Shown here one piece after another: positions 1 to 8,552 of a stretch of DNA of 64,000 bases (its first letter is position 1; each line of letters opens with the position of its first letter). Position numbers and translations under genes: made by a program. The notes beneath the pieces were generated by a model that made no database searches, had not been told where the DNA came from, and saw only the letters and a list, made by a program, of their open reading frames with translations. The stretch covers positions 122,734 to 186,733 of the forward strand of contig PHBY01000003.1 in NCBI GenBank assembly GCA_002840735.1. Reading direction: 5' to 3'. The DNA is from Chloroflexi bacterium HGW-Chloroflexi-2. Its GTDB lineage: Bacteria; Chloroflexota; Anaerolineae; Anaerolineales; Anaerolineaceae.

Positions 1-4
1 TATT

Positions 5-1117
5 ATGGCAGGAAAAATCGGAATTTTAACAGCGGGCAATGATGTGCCGGGGCTAAATTCAGCCATTCGTGCAATTGGTAAATCTGCTCAAAGTATTTAT
101 AAAATGGAAATTGTTGGATTTCTTGATGGCTTCAAAGGATTGATTCAAAATAACCATATATCACTAAAAGGTTCGGAGTTTTCAGGGATTCTGACTACCG
201 GTGGAACTATTTTGGGAACCAGTCAGGAACTTCCCGGTCAATCCTTCGAGAATTCTGATATGTTGGATCAGGCTATCTCAACTTATAAACATCATCAATT
301 AGATGCTCTTGTTTGTTTAGGAGGGGCGGAAATGCAGGTCGGAAGTCTGACATTATCCAATGCTGGTTTGAATGTCATTGGTATCCCTAAATCGATTGAT
401 AATGATGTCTTTGGTACCGACTATGCAATTGGTTTTGATACTGCCTTATCTGTTGCTACAGAAGCAATTGATCGTCTTCACAGTACAGCTCATAGTCATC
501 ATCGTATTATCGTTGTTGAAATATTAGGGAAACAAACGGGTTGGTTGACATTAGGCGCTGGAATGGCAGGTGGAGCGGATGTTATTCTACTTCCAGAAAT
601 TCCCTACAATCTCCATAAGATTTCTCAGGCAATCATAGAAAGAAATAAAGCCGGTAAACGCTTCAGTATCATTGCTGTGTCCGATGGAGCATTGACCCAG
701 GAAAGTGTAGAGTTTTTCAAAAGAAATCGCGAATTCAACATCCGGCTCCGAAATGGTGAGGAAAGAAAAGAAATCGAAGATAGATTAGATGCAATTGAAA
801 ATGAATATGCTGACAATACCAATCTTCTTTCACATTTCCTCCATCAAAAAACAGGCCTCGAAACAAGAATAACGATCTTAGGCTTTCTCTTAAGGGGCGG
901 GGTTCCATCATCTATAGATCGTATGCGTGCTGCTCAATTAGGCACCAGTTGTGTGCGAACGATACATCAAGGTCAATTTGGGGTTTTATTAGGAATTAAT
1001 AATTACCAGATTGAGCCCGTCCCATTGATAGATGTCGCCGGAAAACACAAGACGATACCGCTTGATCATGAATGGCTACAAGCAGCGCGAGATGTTGGAA
1101 CTTGCTTCGGAGATTGA
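5..1117 (+). CDS. Phosphofructokinase family protein with altered nucleotide-binding motif
   Basis: This 370-residue protein has the phosphofructokinase fold, which normally phosphorylates fructose 6-phosphate in glycolysis in the cytosol. The N-terminal glycine loop reads GILTAGNDVPG instead of the usual TSGGDAPG. The catalytic segment PKSIDND (128-134) keeps the catalytic Asp, and downstream substrate-binding signatures (GFDTAL, ETR, LRGG) are visible. The lysine in PKSIDND is typical of PPi-dependent or mixed enzymes, where ATP enzymes have PGTIDND. The phosphoryl-donor loop, GGDG in ATP enzymes and GGDD in PPi enzymes, is GGAE here (106-109), so the Mg-binding Asp is missing. It may be a PPi enzyme, a kinase for another sugar phosphate, or a non-canonical paralogue. 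The family call is firm; the donor and substrate are not. Confidence 0.88.
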   Translation: MAGKIGILTAGNDVPGLNSAIRAIGKSAQSIYKMEIVGFLDGFKGLIQNNHISLKGSEFSGILTTGGTILGTSQELPGQSFENSDMLDQAISTYKHHQLDALVCLGGAEMQVGSLTLSNAGLNVIGIPKSIDNDVFGTDYAIGFDTALSVATEAIDRLHSTAHSHHRIIVVEILGKQTGWLTLGAGMAGGADVILLPEIPYNLHKISQAIIERNKAGKRFSIIAVSDGALTQESVEFFKRNREFNIRLRNGEERKEIEDRLDAIENEYADNTNLLSHFLHQKTGLETRITILGFLLRGGVPSSIDRMRAAQLGTSCVRTIHQGQFGVLLGINNYQIEPVPLIDVAGKHKTIPLDHEWLQAARDVGTCFGD

Positions 1118-1144
1118 TCTAAAACCTGATAAAATTACTACCTT

Positions 1145-2839
1145 ATGTTTATACCAACAACCACAGAAGAAGCGCAAAAATTAGGCTGGCATAATTTCGA
1201 TATCATCCTTGTGTCCGGGGATAGTTATATTGATAGTCCCTACATGGGTGTTGCTGTTATTGGACACATTCTGATGGATGCTGGATATAAAGTAGGCATC
1301 ATCGCCCAACCAGACATTTCCACGGGTGATGATATAACCCGATTGGGTGAACCCAATCTATTTTGGGGTGTTTCCGCTGGCAGTATTGATTCCATGGTGT
1401 CAAATTACACAGCATCGTTGAAGAAACGCAAAAGTGACGATTACACACCTGGAGGTCTGAATAATAGAAGACCAGATCGGGCTACCATTGTATACACAAA
1501 CTTGATCAGGAAATTTTTCAAACAGACCAAACCAATTGTTTTGGGCGGTATGGAGGCCAGTCTTAGACGAATTGCCCATTATGACTACTGGAGCAATAAG
1601 ATCAGGCGATCCATTCTTTTTGATGCAAAAGCGGATTATCTGCTTTATGGAATGGCAGATCGATCCATTATCGAATTTGCGGGTGCAATCCTTCATGGGA
1701 ATGATCCAAAATCGATACGAGGATTGTGTTACATCAATAAAGAACCTATTCAGGATTATTATCCATTAGCTTCTTACGAAGAAGTCAGTGCAAATAAAAT
1801 TGCATATATAGACAGTTTCGATACATTTTATAAAAATAATGATCCAATTAACGCAAAGGGACTCGTTCAGGCGCACGGAGATCGCTATCTTGTTCAAAAC
1901 CCACCCGCCTTCTCGTTAAATCAGGAAGAGTTGGATAGGATCTATGCTTTACCTTATGAGCGAGCACAACATCCCTATTATGAGAAAAATGGGAAAGTAA
2001 AAGCGTTGGAGACGATCCGGTTCTCGATCAGCACCCATCGTGGTTGTTATGGTGAATGTAATTTCTGTGCAATCGCTGTCCATGAAGGTCGAACGATCCA
2101 ATGGCGCAGTAAAGAATCCATCCTGAATGAAGTGGAAGAGTTATCAAATATTCCCAAATTCAAAGGGATTATCCAGGACATGGGTGGGCCAACCGCAAAC
2201 ATGTATGGTTTTGAGTGTAGAAAAAAAACAACTCGTGGAGCCTGTCAGGATAAAAGATGTATATCACCTGAAGTCTGTACCGCCTTACGCCCCAATCACC
2301 GTCCCCAGATCGATTTATTGCAATCAGTTCGTGAACTTCCCCAGGTTCGTAAAGTCTTTGTTGCTTCCGGGTTACGCTATGACCTAATAATCGACGATAA
2401 GCAATATGGCAATAAATACCTGGAAGAGATATTAGCCCATCACGTTTCCGGTCAATTGAAAATTGCTCCTGAACATACTGAAAATAAAATTCTCAAATTA
2501 ATGGGAAAGCCTGACTCAGAAAAACTCCTGGCGTTCAAGAATCGGGTTGATAATATCAATAAAAAATTAAACAAGAATCAATTCTTAACTTATTATTTCA
2601 TCGCTGCTTATCCAGGATGTTCTGATAAAGAAATGCAGCAACTCAAAAATTTTACCTCTGAAAAACTCAAAATAAATCCGGAACAGGTTCAAATTTTTAC
2701 GCCCACACCATCGACATATGCCAGCGTAATGTACTACACTGAGATGAATCCATTCACAAAAGAACCAATTTTTGTAGAAAAATCAATCACAAATAAAAAC
2801 AGACAAAAAGAAATCCTGGTAAAAAAACCTTATGTATAA
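1145..2839 (+). CDS. ygiQ: YgiQ family radical SAM protein
   Basis: This 564-residue protein matches the YgiQ/UPF0313 family of radical SAM enzymes. An N-terminal region of about 290 residues (cobalamin-binding-like fold in relatives) precedes the radical SAM domain. The 4Fe-4S cluster cysteines are C301, C305 and C308, in the order C-x3-C-x2-C (RGCYGECNFC). The later motifs SGLRYD, KIAPEH and FTPTPST are family signatures. The reaction of this family is unknown. The gene starts 28 nt after the phosphofructokinase and its stop overlaps the next gene by 8 nt, so translation of the two is probably coupled. Confidence 0.9.
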   Translation: MFIPTTTEEAQKLGWHNFDIILVSGDSYIDSPYMGVAVIGHILMDAGYKVGIIAQPDISTGDDITRLGEPNLFWGVSAGSIDSMVSNYTASLKKRKSDDYTPGGLNNRRPDRATIVYTNLIRKFFKQTKPIVLGGMEASLRRIAHYDYWSNKIRRSILFDAKADYLLYGMADRSIIEFAGAILHGNDPKSIRGLCYINKEPIQDYYPLASYEEVSANKIAYIDSFDTFYKNNDPINAKGLVQAHGDRYLVQNPPAFSLNQEELDRIYALPYERAQHPYYEKNGKVKALETIRFSISTHRGCYGECNFCAIAVHEGRTIQWRSKESILNEVEELSNIPKFKGIIQDMGGPTANMYGFECRKKTTRGACQDKRCISPEVCTALRPNHRPQIDLLQSVRELPQVRKVFVASGLRYDLIIDDKQYGNKYLEEILAHHVSGQLKIAPEHTENKILKLMGKPDSEKLLAFKNRVDNINKKLNKNQFLTYYFIAAYPGCSDKEMQQLKNFTSEKLKINPEQVQIFTPTPSTYASVMYYTEMNPFTKEPIFVEKSITNKNRQKEILVKKPYV

Positions 2840-3959
2840 AATCTTTCTGGTAGTTCCTCCCGGTTTGGAACAAATAGCAAAAAAAGAAGTAGCGGAACTA
2901 TTTCCACCGTTGCGAACATCTTCCACCACAAATGAATTGGAATATGAATGCGATTTGCAAACGATTTATAAGCTCAATTTATTATTAAAGGTTCCGAACC
3001 GCGTGCTTGTTCGATTCGGAGAATTTGAAGCAACCAGTTTTCAGGAACTGTTCACAAAAACAGTTCGTCTTCCCTGGAAACTATTCTTTAAAAAAGATGT
3101 CAGCGTTAAAATTCGTACAACCTGTCACAAATCAAAGCTATATCATAGTGACGCAGTCACTGAGCGAATCCATCAAGCAATTGAATCTAATCTGGCAAAA
3201 AAAGTACCCTTACTAAAAGGAGATTCCGAAGAGTCGCATGGAAAACAACAACTGATCATTGTTAGATTACTGCGTGATCAGGTAAGCATAAGTATCGATT
3301 CAAGTGGAAACCCGTTATATATGCGTGGATATCGTGAAATTGTCTCGAAGGCGCCAATCCGGGAAAATTTAGCTGCCAGCATAATACTGGCTTCAGGTTG
3401 GACTCCAGAATTTCCGTTGATTGATCCTTTTTGTGGTTCTGGAACTATACCGATTGAAGCTGCGCTCATCGCCAAAAATCACCCTCCCGGATTATATAGG
3501 GATTTTTCCTTTGAAAATTGGCCGGAATTTAATCAATCCTACTGGCAAAACATGAGACGAGAATATATCCAGAATTTCGTTGATGTCACAACCCGAATTC
3601 AAGGAAGTGATCGAAATATCGGCTCAATCGAAAATGCCAGGAAAAACTCTGAAAAAGCCGGTGTTAACCGATTTATCGAGTGGAAGAATCAATCCATATC
3701 GGATGTTAAACCCTATGGGCAACCCGGATGGATTATCACGAATCCTCCATATGGTTTGCGTATTTCGTCAAATAAAGACATTCGTAATCTTTACGCTCAA
3801 TTTGGAAATGTATTGAGACAAAAATTCCAGGGTTGGAATGTGATTTTTTTATGCAATAGTGTCAATCTTGCAAATCAGACAAGATTAAAACCAAAAAGCC
3901 TGTTTTCGTTTTCCAATGGTGGCATTAACGTGCAGGCTTTCTTTACGAGTGTAGATTAA
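2832..3959 (+). CDS. THUMP domain class I SAM-dependent RNA methyltransferase (RlmL/YpsC-like)
   Basis: This 375-residue protein has an N-terminal ferredoxin-like/THUMP RNA-binding region (about 1-160) and a C-terminal Rossmann methyltransferase domain. The SAM loop DPFCGSG starts at D198, and the catalytic NPPYG motif starts at N304, as in N2-guanine RNA methyltransferases. Its length equals the first half of E. coli RlmL and matches B. subtilis YpsC, so 23S rRNA m2G methylation is the likely role. The start overlaps ygiQ by 8 nt. The family call is strong; the exact target nucleotide cannot be seen. Confidence 0.9.
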   Translation: MYKIFLVVPPGLEQIAKKEVAELFPPLRTSSTTNELEYECDLQTIYKLNLLLKVPNRVLVRFGEFEATSFQELFTKTVRLPWKLFFKKDVSVKIRTTCHKSKLYHSDAVTERIHQAIESNLAKKVPLLKGDSEESHGKQQLIIVRLLRDQVSISIDSSGNPLYMRGYREIVSKAPIRENLAASIILASGWTPEFPLIDPFCGSGTIPIEAALIAKNHPPGLYRDFSFENWPEFNQSYWQNMRREYIQNFVDVTTRIQGSDRNIGSIENARKNSEKAGVNRFIEWKNQSISDVKPYGQPGWIITNPPYGLRISSNKDIRNLYAQFGNVLRQKFQGWNVIFLCNSVNLANQTRLKPKSLFSFSNGGINVQAFFTSVD

Positions 3960-3961
3960 AT

Positions 3962-4468
3962 TTATCGTCTTACAGGTACTTCAACATCTATTTTCACTGC
4001 CTCATCTTCGACATATATGGCTTTAATCAATGCATTTTCCCCTGATTGTCCTACTTGATCACGAATTAATCCAGATAATTTTTCATTAATATTTTTGACA
4101 AAATCACTGGCTAAATCCAATCCCGGAATATTGACCCACGTAACTTCAACTTTTGGCTGATCGTTTTCAATGGAAAAAGTTAATTCAACTTCACCACTTA
4201 CTCTGGTGGCGTTCGTAAGTTCATAAAAACCAGTCAGTCTGACTTTATCTGGTTCAATAAAATGAACATCCTGAACCTCTATCAACAAATCGGAGTCTGA
4301 TACAGTTCCGGCAATTCCCTGAGCGCTATTGATTAATTGCATTAAATTATCTCTTTTCAGGGTAATCGTCAGGGTGATATTTCCATTCTGAAAACCTAAA
4401 TTACATGCAAGGGTTGATAGGAAAATCAAAGTAATTAGCATAGGAAAAGCAAACTTCTTATTGATCAT
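3962..4468 (-). CDS. Small lipoprotein, unknown function
   Basis: The gene encodes about 168 residues. The ATG at 4468 is preferred over one 12 codons upstream because GAAAGG lies 6 nt before it and the signal peptide then starts with MINKK. A hydrophobic stretch ends in the lipobox LSTLAC, predicting signal peptidase II processing and membrane anchoring on the outer face. The mature part is about 145 residues, rich in beta-type patterns and without cysteines or a catalytic signature. It converges with the RNA methyltransferase gene, 2 nt from its stop. No family was recognised. Confidence 0.8.
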   Translation of the reverse strand: MINKKFAFPMLITLIFLSTLACNLGFQNGNITLTITLKRDNLMQLINSAQGIAGTVSDSDLLIEVQDVHFIEPDKVRLTGFYELTNATRVSGEVELTFSIENDQPKVEVTWVNIPGLDLASDFVKNINEKLSGLIRDQVGQSGENALIKAIYVEDEAVKIDVEVPVRR

Positions 4469-4504
4469 TTCATTCCTTTCAAAAAGAATAACTGGAATTT
4501 TCAA

Positions 4505-4955
4505 TTGTATGTTTTCAATGCTATTTTACCCGATAGAGTCAAATCACAAAAAACCTCTGTAAAATCTTAGAAAAGGAGGAACATGTCTAAGCCTCATTCT
4601 CCACTTTATTAGCATTTTGTTTATGGTAAAGTTCCAACCACATAAAAAGAACTCAATAGTCCACATTGTCAATAAAGATATTTACCATCGAGCGAGTAAA
4701 CACCGATAAAGTTTTCGAGTTAAACAGCCAAAAATCGACGCAATCGCATAACAGGATCACAATGACATTAATTGTCTGATAATCCAGAAAAATAGCGAAT
4801 GATAAAAATTCAAAACCAAATTAAAAATAAATTTTCTAATTTGCTAAGATTGGATGAATATTACTAAATCCAAATTCGTAGTAATTATTATTTTACAGGA
4901 TCATTTTTTTTCCATCGTGATACACTTAATAAAATATTTATAGAGACAAAAAAAA
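4505..4955. other. Intergenic region, AT-rich
   Basis: This stretch lies between the divergent lipoprotein gene and the mevalonate-route gene. Apart from the possible transposase remnant described separately, it holds no open frame of useful length, no clear terminator and no RNA gene. It must contain promoters for both flanking genes, but no box pair stands out enough to be named. Confidence 0.6.
4571..4660 (+). pseudogene. Possible start of a decayed IS200/Y1-type transposase gene
   Basis: A strong Shine-Dalgarno (AAAAGGAGG) precedes the ATG at 4583, but the frame stops after nine codons (MSKPHSPLY, TAG at 4610). Reading through the stop gives HFVYGK, and such an MSKP-x3-LY-x-HFV start resembles the N-terminus of small Y1 (Transposase_17) proteins. 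Further stops follow and no HUH histidine pair is visible. This is a weak resemblance; a fortuitous mini-ORF is possible. Confidence 0.25.
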
Positions 4956-5936
4956 GTGAAAAAACTTTCCTCCTCAGCTATTGCTCACCCCAACATTGCA
5001 TTAATCAAATATTGGGGAAATAAAAACCAGGTTCTACGAATTCCGGTAAATGGGTCAATTTCCTTCAATCTTGATAGTCTATTTACCAAAACTCAGGTTA
5101 CTTTTATCTCAGAACTTCCATCCGATATCCTTTTTATTAATGGACACGAAACTTCAGGTTCAGGATTGGACAGGGTGGTTTCATTCCTGAATTTCGTTCG
5201 AGAATTAGCTGGAAAACAAATCTTCGCACAGGTGAATAGCGAAAATAATTTTCCCGTCGGGACAGGGATTGCATCTTCAGCCTCTGCCTTTGCTGCTTTA
5301 AGTCTTGCTGCCAGTAACGCCATCGGACTCAATTTATCTGAAAAAGAATTGTCCTGTCTGGCAAGGCGAGGCTCAGGCTCAGCTAGCAGATCTATTCCAG
5401 AAGGATTCGTGGAATGGTTTCCTGGCGAGACACACTCAGACTCATTTGCAGTCAGCATTGCTCCATCTACCCATTGGGATCTGGTTGACCTGGTGGCTGT
5501 GGTTACCCATGAACATAAAAAAGTCGGGTCAACAGCAGGACACAAGTTAGCCAATACAAGCCCCTTGCAAAGTGCTCGCGTGGAAGACACAAAACGTCGT
5601 TTGGATATTGTTCGGGAAGCAATTAAATACCGGGATTTTCAAGCAATGGCGGAAATGGTCGAATTGGATAGTAATATGATGCATGCCGTGATGATGACCT
5701 CCAGTCCAACATTAATGTACTGGGAGAAATCTTCCATTACCATCATGAAAAACGTCCAGAAATGGCGTGCTAGCGGTATTCCGGTGTGTTATACAATGGA
5801 TGCAGGTCCTAACGTCCATGTAATTACGACAAAGGATTATTCGGAAGAAATCCATCAGAAATTATCATCCATAAGTGGGATCAAAAAGATATTTACAGCT
5901 GCTGTGGGTGGAAAAGCCAGATTGATCGATAATTAA
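4956..5936 (+). CDS. mvaD: Diphosphomevalonate / phosphomevalonate decarboxylase
   Basis: This 326-residue GHMP-superfamily enzyme decarboxylates a phosphorylated mevalonate in isoprenoid synthesis. The N-terminus has the family motif IKYWG (17-21). The ATP loop is FPVGTGIASSAS (99-110). The conserved arginine motif GSASRS carries R144 or R145-equivalent positions, and the catalytic Asp is in DAGPN (D282). The residue after KYWG is Asn22, where classical diphosphomevalonate decarboxylases have Lys. Chloroflexota are known to have an alternative route that decarboxylates mevalonate 5-phosphate, so the substrate may be either. The gene starts with GTG without a clear Shine-Dalgarno. No other mevalonate gene is nearby. 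Confidence 0.88.
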   Translation: MKKLSSSAIAHPNIALIKYWGNKNQVLRIPVNGSISFNLDSLFTKTQVTFISELPSDILFINGHETSGSGLDRVVSFLNFVRELAGKQIFAQVNSENNFPVGTGIASSASAFAALSLAASNAIGLNLSEKELSCLARRGSGSASRSIPEGFVEWFPGETHSDSFAVSIAPSTHWDLVDLVAVVTHEHKKVGSTAGHKLANTSPLQSARVEDTKRRLDIVREAIKYRDFQAMAEMVELDSNMMHAVMMTSSPTLMYWEKSSITIMKNVQKWRASGIPVCYTMDAGPNVHVITTKDYSEEIHQKLSSISGIKKIFTAAVGGKARLIDN

Positions 5937-5962
5937 TATTTCCTAAGAGTTCTACGTTCAAA

Positions 5963-5990
5963 TTGATCCCTGCTAAAAACCAATTATAAT
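5963..5990 (+). promoter_or_regulatory. Sigma-70 type promoter for rseP
   Basis: TTGATC (5963-5968) and TATAAT (5985-5990) are separated by 16 nt and lie about 40 nt upstream of the rseP start. The -10 box is perfect and the -35 box matches four of six bases. It would give the protease gene a promoter of its own downstream of the decarboxylase. Confidence 0.6.
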
Positions 5991-6030
5991 TGGGTGTAAA
6001 TATTGTATTTGGTAGATAACAGGTGATTAA

Positions 6031-7098
6031 ATGATGATTATTGAGTTTATTTTGATTTTTGGTGTCTTACTCTTCATTCACGAGTTTGGACATTTTATCT
6101 TTGCAAAGTTATTTAAGATAAACGTTGAGGAATTTGGATTTGGTTTTCCTCCTCGATTATTAAAAATCGGTCAATTTCGCGAAACCGAAATAACATTGAA
6201 CTGGATTCCATTTGGTGCTTTTGTGCGCCTGAGTGGTGAAAACGATCCAGAATTAAAAGGTGGCTTTGGGGATTCCTCCATCCTTGCACGCTTTATGACG
6301 CTCATTGGCGGACCATTATTCAATTTAGTTCTTGGCGTGGTGCTCTTCGCAATTATCTTTATGCAGGTTGGAATTCCGGATTTGAAATCTGTGGAAGTGT
6401 ATGACGTCAATGAGGGCTCTCCAGCAGAAACTGCTGGGATTTCAGCCGGTGAACTTATCATAGAGGTTAATGGGGTTGTCATAACCAGTACACAGCAACT
6501 TTCTGAACAGGTTTCGTTGAACCGTGGAAAACCGATTTCGATTAAACTTCTCACCCCGGAAGGAGAAGAACATATCGTCACTGCTACTCCTCGTGTAGAG
6601 CCCCCACCTGGTGAAGGATATTTAGGGGTAACTCTGGTGAATCCTTATAAGGAAGCGAGCGTTGTTGAGGCATTACCGTATGCGTTTCGCGCAACTGGCG
6701 GTTATGCTGTTCAATTATTGACACTCCCAGGCCAGTTGATCAGAGGAACAATGTCTGCAGAAGAAGCCAGACCCGTAGGACCGGTGGGTATTTACAGTAT
6801 CTACTCTCAAGCAAGAGAAAGAGATGAAAGTAATGCAGAATCAGCCAATCCAGAAGATCGTTTGAATACGTTACTTATATTAGCAATTATTTCCGTGGCG
6901 TTAGGCTTCACGAACTTACTCCCAATCCCAGCATTGGATGGCGGTAGATTAATTCTTTTATTGCCGGAAATTTTCTTACGGAAAAAAGTTCCAGCCAGAG
7001 TTGAAAATATAATCAATATGGTTGGTTTTGTAGCATTGATCGCTTTAATGGTCATCGTAACGACCATGGATATTATCAATCCCATCGTAATGCCTTAG
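6031..7098 (+). CDS. rseP: RIP metalloprotease RseP (site-2 protease)
   Basis: This 355-residue intramembrane zinc protease cleaves membrane-embedded anti-sigma factors or signal-peptide remnants. The zinc motif HEFGH lies at 17-21 in the first transmembrane helix. A PDZ domain spans about 115-200 (SPAETAGI, GYLGV). The third metal ligand is in PIPALDGG, with Asp303. Hydrophobic segments at about 1-22, 90-115, 280-300 and 325-350 fit the family topology. It has one PDZ domain, as in Gram-positive and Chloroflexota members, rather than the two of E. coli. The HEAT-repeat gene follows 12 nt downstream. Confidence 0.94.
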   Translation: MMIIEFILIFGVLLFIHEFGHFIFAKLFKINVEEFGFGFPPRLLKIGQFRETEITLNWIPFGAFVRLSGENDPELKGGFGDSSILARFMTLIGGPLFNLVLGVVLFAIIFMQVGIPDLKSVEVYDVNEGSPAETAGISAGELIIEVNGVVITSTQQLSEQVSLNRGKPISIKLLTPEGEEHIVTATPRVEPPPGEGYLGVTLVNPYKEASVVEALPYAFRATGGYAVQLLTLPGQLIRGTMSAEEARPVGPVGIYSIYSQARERDESNAESANPEDRLNTLLILAIISVALGFTNLLPIPALDGGRLILLLPEIFLRKKVPARVENIINMVGFVALIALMVIVTTMDIINPIVMP

Positions 7099-7110
7099 GA
7101 TAAAAGGAAT

Positions 7111-8223
7111 ATGACTACAAATAACATCAACTTTAATCAGGTAATCGATTCCTTATTGGATGACAACGCCCAATTTCCAGTTGCTTATATGATGAGTCTG
7201 TCCGATATTCCACCAGCCAATCTGGAAATTTTGAAACGATCATGGGGTCAGATATCTCCAGCTCGAAAAGCTGTCTTGATGGAAAACATTGAAATTATCC
7301 ATGAGACTGAAATCACATCGAATTTTGAAGACATCGCCGAGTTAGCGCTGGAAGATGGAAATTCAGCTGTTCGGATCAGTGGTTTACGATTATTCTGGGA
7401 TTATGAAAATGCTCATTTGATCCGCAAATTCATTGATTTGATGCAAAATGATCCTGACATTGGCGTACGAGCCCAGGCCGCCAGTACATTGGGAAAATAC
7501 ATGTATCTTTCAGAGATAGAGATGATTGATACCAGGTATCAACATGCGATTGATGATGCTTTGATTAAAGTTATGCGATCCAATGAAAAAGAACTAGTCC
7601 GCCAAAAGGCTTTGGAATCTTTTGGTTACTCCAGTAACCCTGAGGTAAAGGGGTTTATTCATAACGCTTACAATTCTGGTGACTACAATTGGATATCGAG
7701 TTCACTGGAAGCGATGGGAAGATCTGCTGATGAAAATTATGCATCACTGGTTTTGCCAATGTTAGCCCACCCCGATCTGCGAGTTCAACGAGAAGCCGTA
7801 TTTGCTGCAGGAGAATTAGAATTATCATCAGCACGCAAGCTACTATTACGAATGGCTTTAGAACTGGAGCAGGATGAAGATTTATGGGTTCAGGTAGTGT
7901 CTGCTTTATCAAAAATAGGTGGAGAAGGTGTTTTAGAAGTCTTCGAAAAACTCCTGGAAGATGCATCTACTGATGAAGAGGAAGATTTCCTGAATGAGGC
8001 CATTGAAACCCTCAATCTTACCAACGATATGTCACTGGGTTTTGACTTAATGGGTTTTAAAGAACCTGTCGAAGATACATTCCGCGAAATAGATCTTGAG
8101 GATGAAGAGTTTGATATAGATGATTATGGTAAATCCTGGATTGATGAATTAGAAGAGAATCTAGAAGCTAGAATTGGTGATGAATTTGATGAAGATGACG
8201 ACGAAGAGGATGAGGAGTATTAA
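7111..8223 (+). CDS. HEAT-repeat protein with acidic tail
   Basis: The 370 residues are mostly paired alpha helices of HEAT type. Repeats such as VRISGLRLF, VRAQAASTLG, VRQKALESFG and VQREAVFAAGE recur about every 30-37 residues between 90 and 290. The last 25 residues are almost all Asp and Glu (EFDEDDDEEDEEY). HEAT solenoids serve as protein scaffolds and there is no enzymatic motif. There is no signal peptide. The gene sits between rseP and the acylphosphatase gene with short gaps, so it is probably co-transcribed. The function is unknown. Confidence 0.85.
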   Translation: MTTNNINFNQVIDSLLDDNAQFPVAYMMSLSDIPPANLEILKRSWGQISPARKAVLMENIEIIHETEITSNFEDIAELALEDGNSAVRISGLRLFWDYENAHLIRKFIDLMQNDPDIGVRAQAASTLGKYMYLSEIEMIDTRYQHAIDDALIKVMRSNEKELVRQKALESFGYSSNPEVKGFIHNAYNSGDYNWISSSLEAMGRSADENYASLVLPMLAHPDLRVQREAVFAAGELELSSARKLLLRMALELEQDEDLWVQVVSALSKIGGEGVLEVFEKLLEDASTDEEEDFLNEAIETLNLTNDMSLGFDLMGFKEPVEDTFREIDLEDEEFDIDDYGKSWIDELEENLEARIGDEFDEDDDEEDEEY

Positions 8224-8256
8224 TTTCATTTTCTATGGTATATGGATTTCCGGATA

Positions 8257-8544
8257 ATGTCTGAATATGTTGGAATTCATGTTTTAATCGAAGGTCGAGT
8301 TCAGGGGGTAGGATTTCGATTTTTCACGAAAGAACAAGCTCAAAAATTAGGATTAACCGGTTGGGTGAGAAATACATTTGATGGTAATGTAGAAGCTTAT
8401 GCTGAGGGTTTGAAAGAAGATCTGGAAATCTGGCTGATACACCTTCAACGAGGTCCCAGTTCAGCGTTTGTAACCAATATCAAAAAAGATTGGTCTCCAG
8501 CGCAAGGCAAATTTAGAAAATTCCAGGTAGTTTCTACCCTATAA
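8257..8544 (+). CDS. acyP: Acylphosphatase
   Basis: This small enzyme of about 95 residues hydrolyses acyl phosphates. The signature GRVQGVGFR holds the catalytic Arg and is followed by the second motif GWVRNTFDGNVE with the catalytic Asn. The start at 8257 places the motif where the family has it; an in-frame ATG at 8242 would add five residues. Neither start has a good Shine-Dalgarno. It is the last gene of the rseP group and converges with uvrB. Confidence 0.93.
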   Translation: MSEYVGIHVLIEGRVQGVGFRFFTKEQAQKLGLTGWVRNTFDGNVEAYAEGLKEDLEIWLIHLQRGPSSAFVTNIKKDWSPAQGKFRKFQVVSTL

Positions 8545-8552
8545 CCACCTGA

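Noticed and set aside
5093..5590. 165-codon minus-strand frame inside the decarboxylase gene
   Set aside because: It lies wholly inside a well-identified enzyme on the other strand and has no family resemblance; it is a shadow of the real gene.
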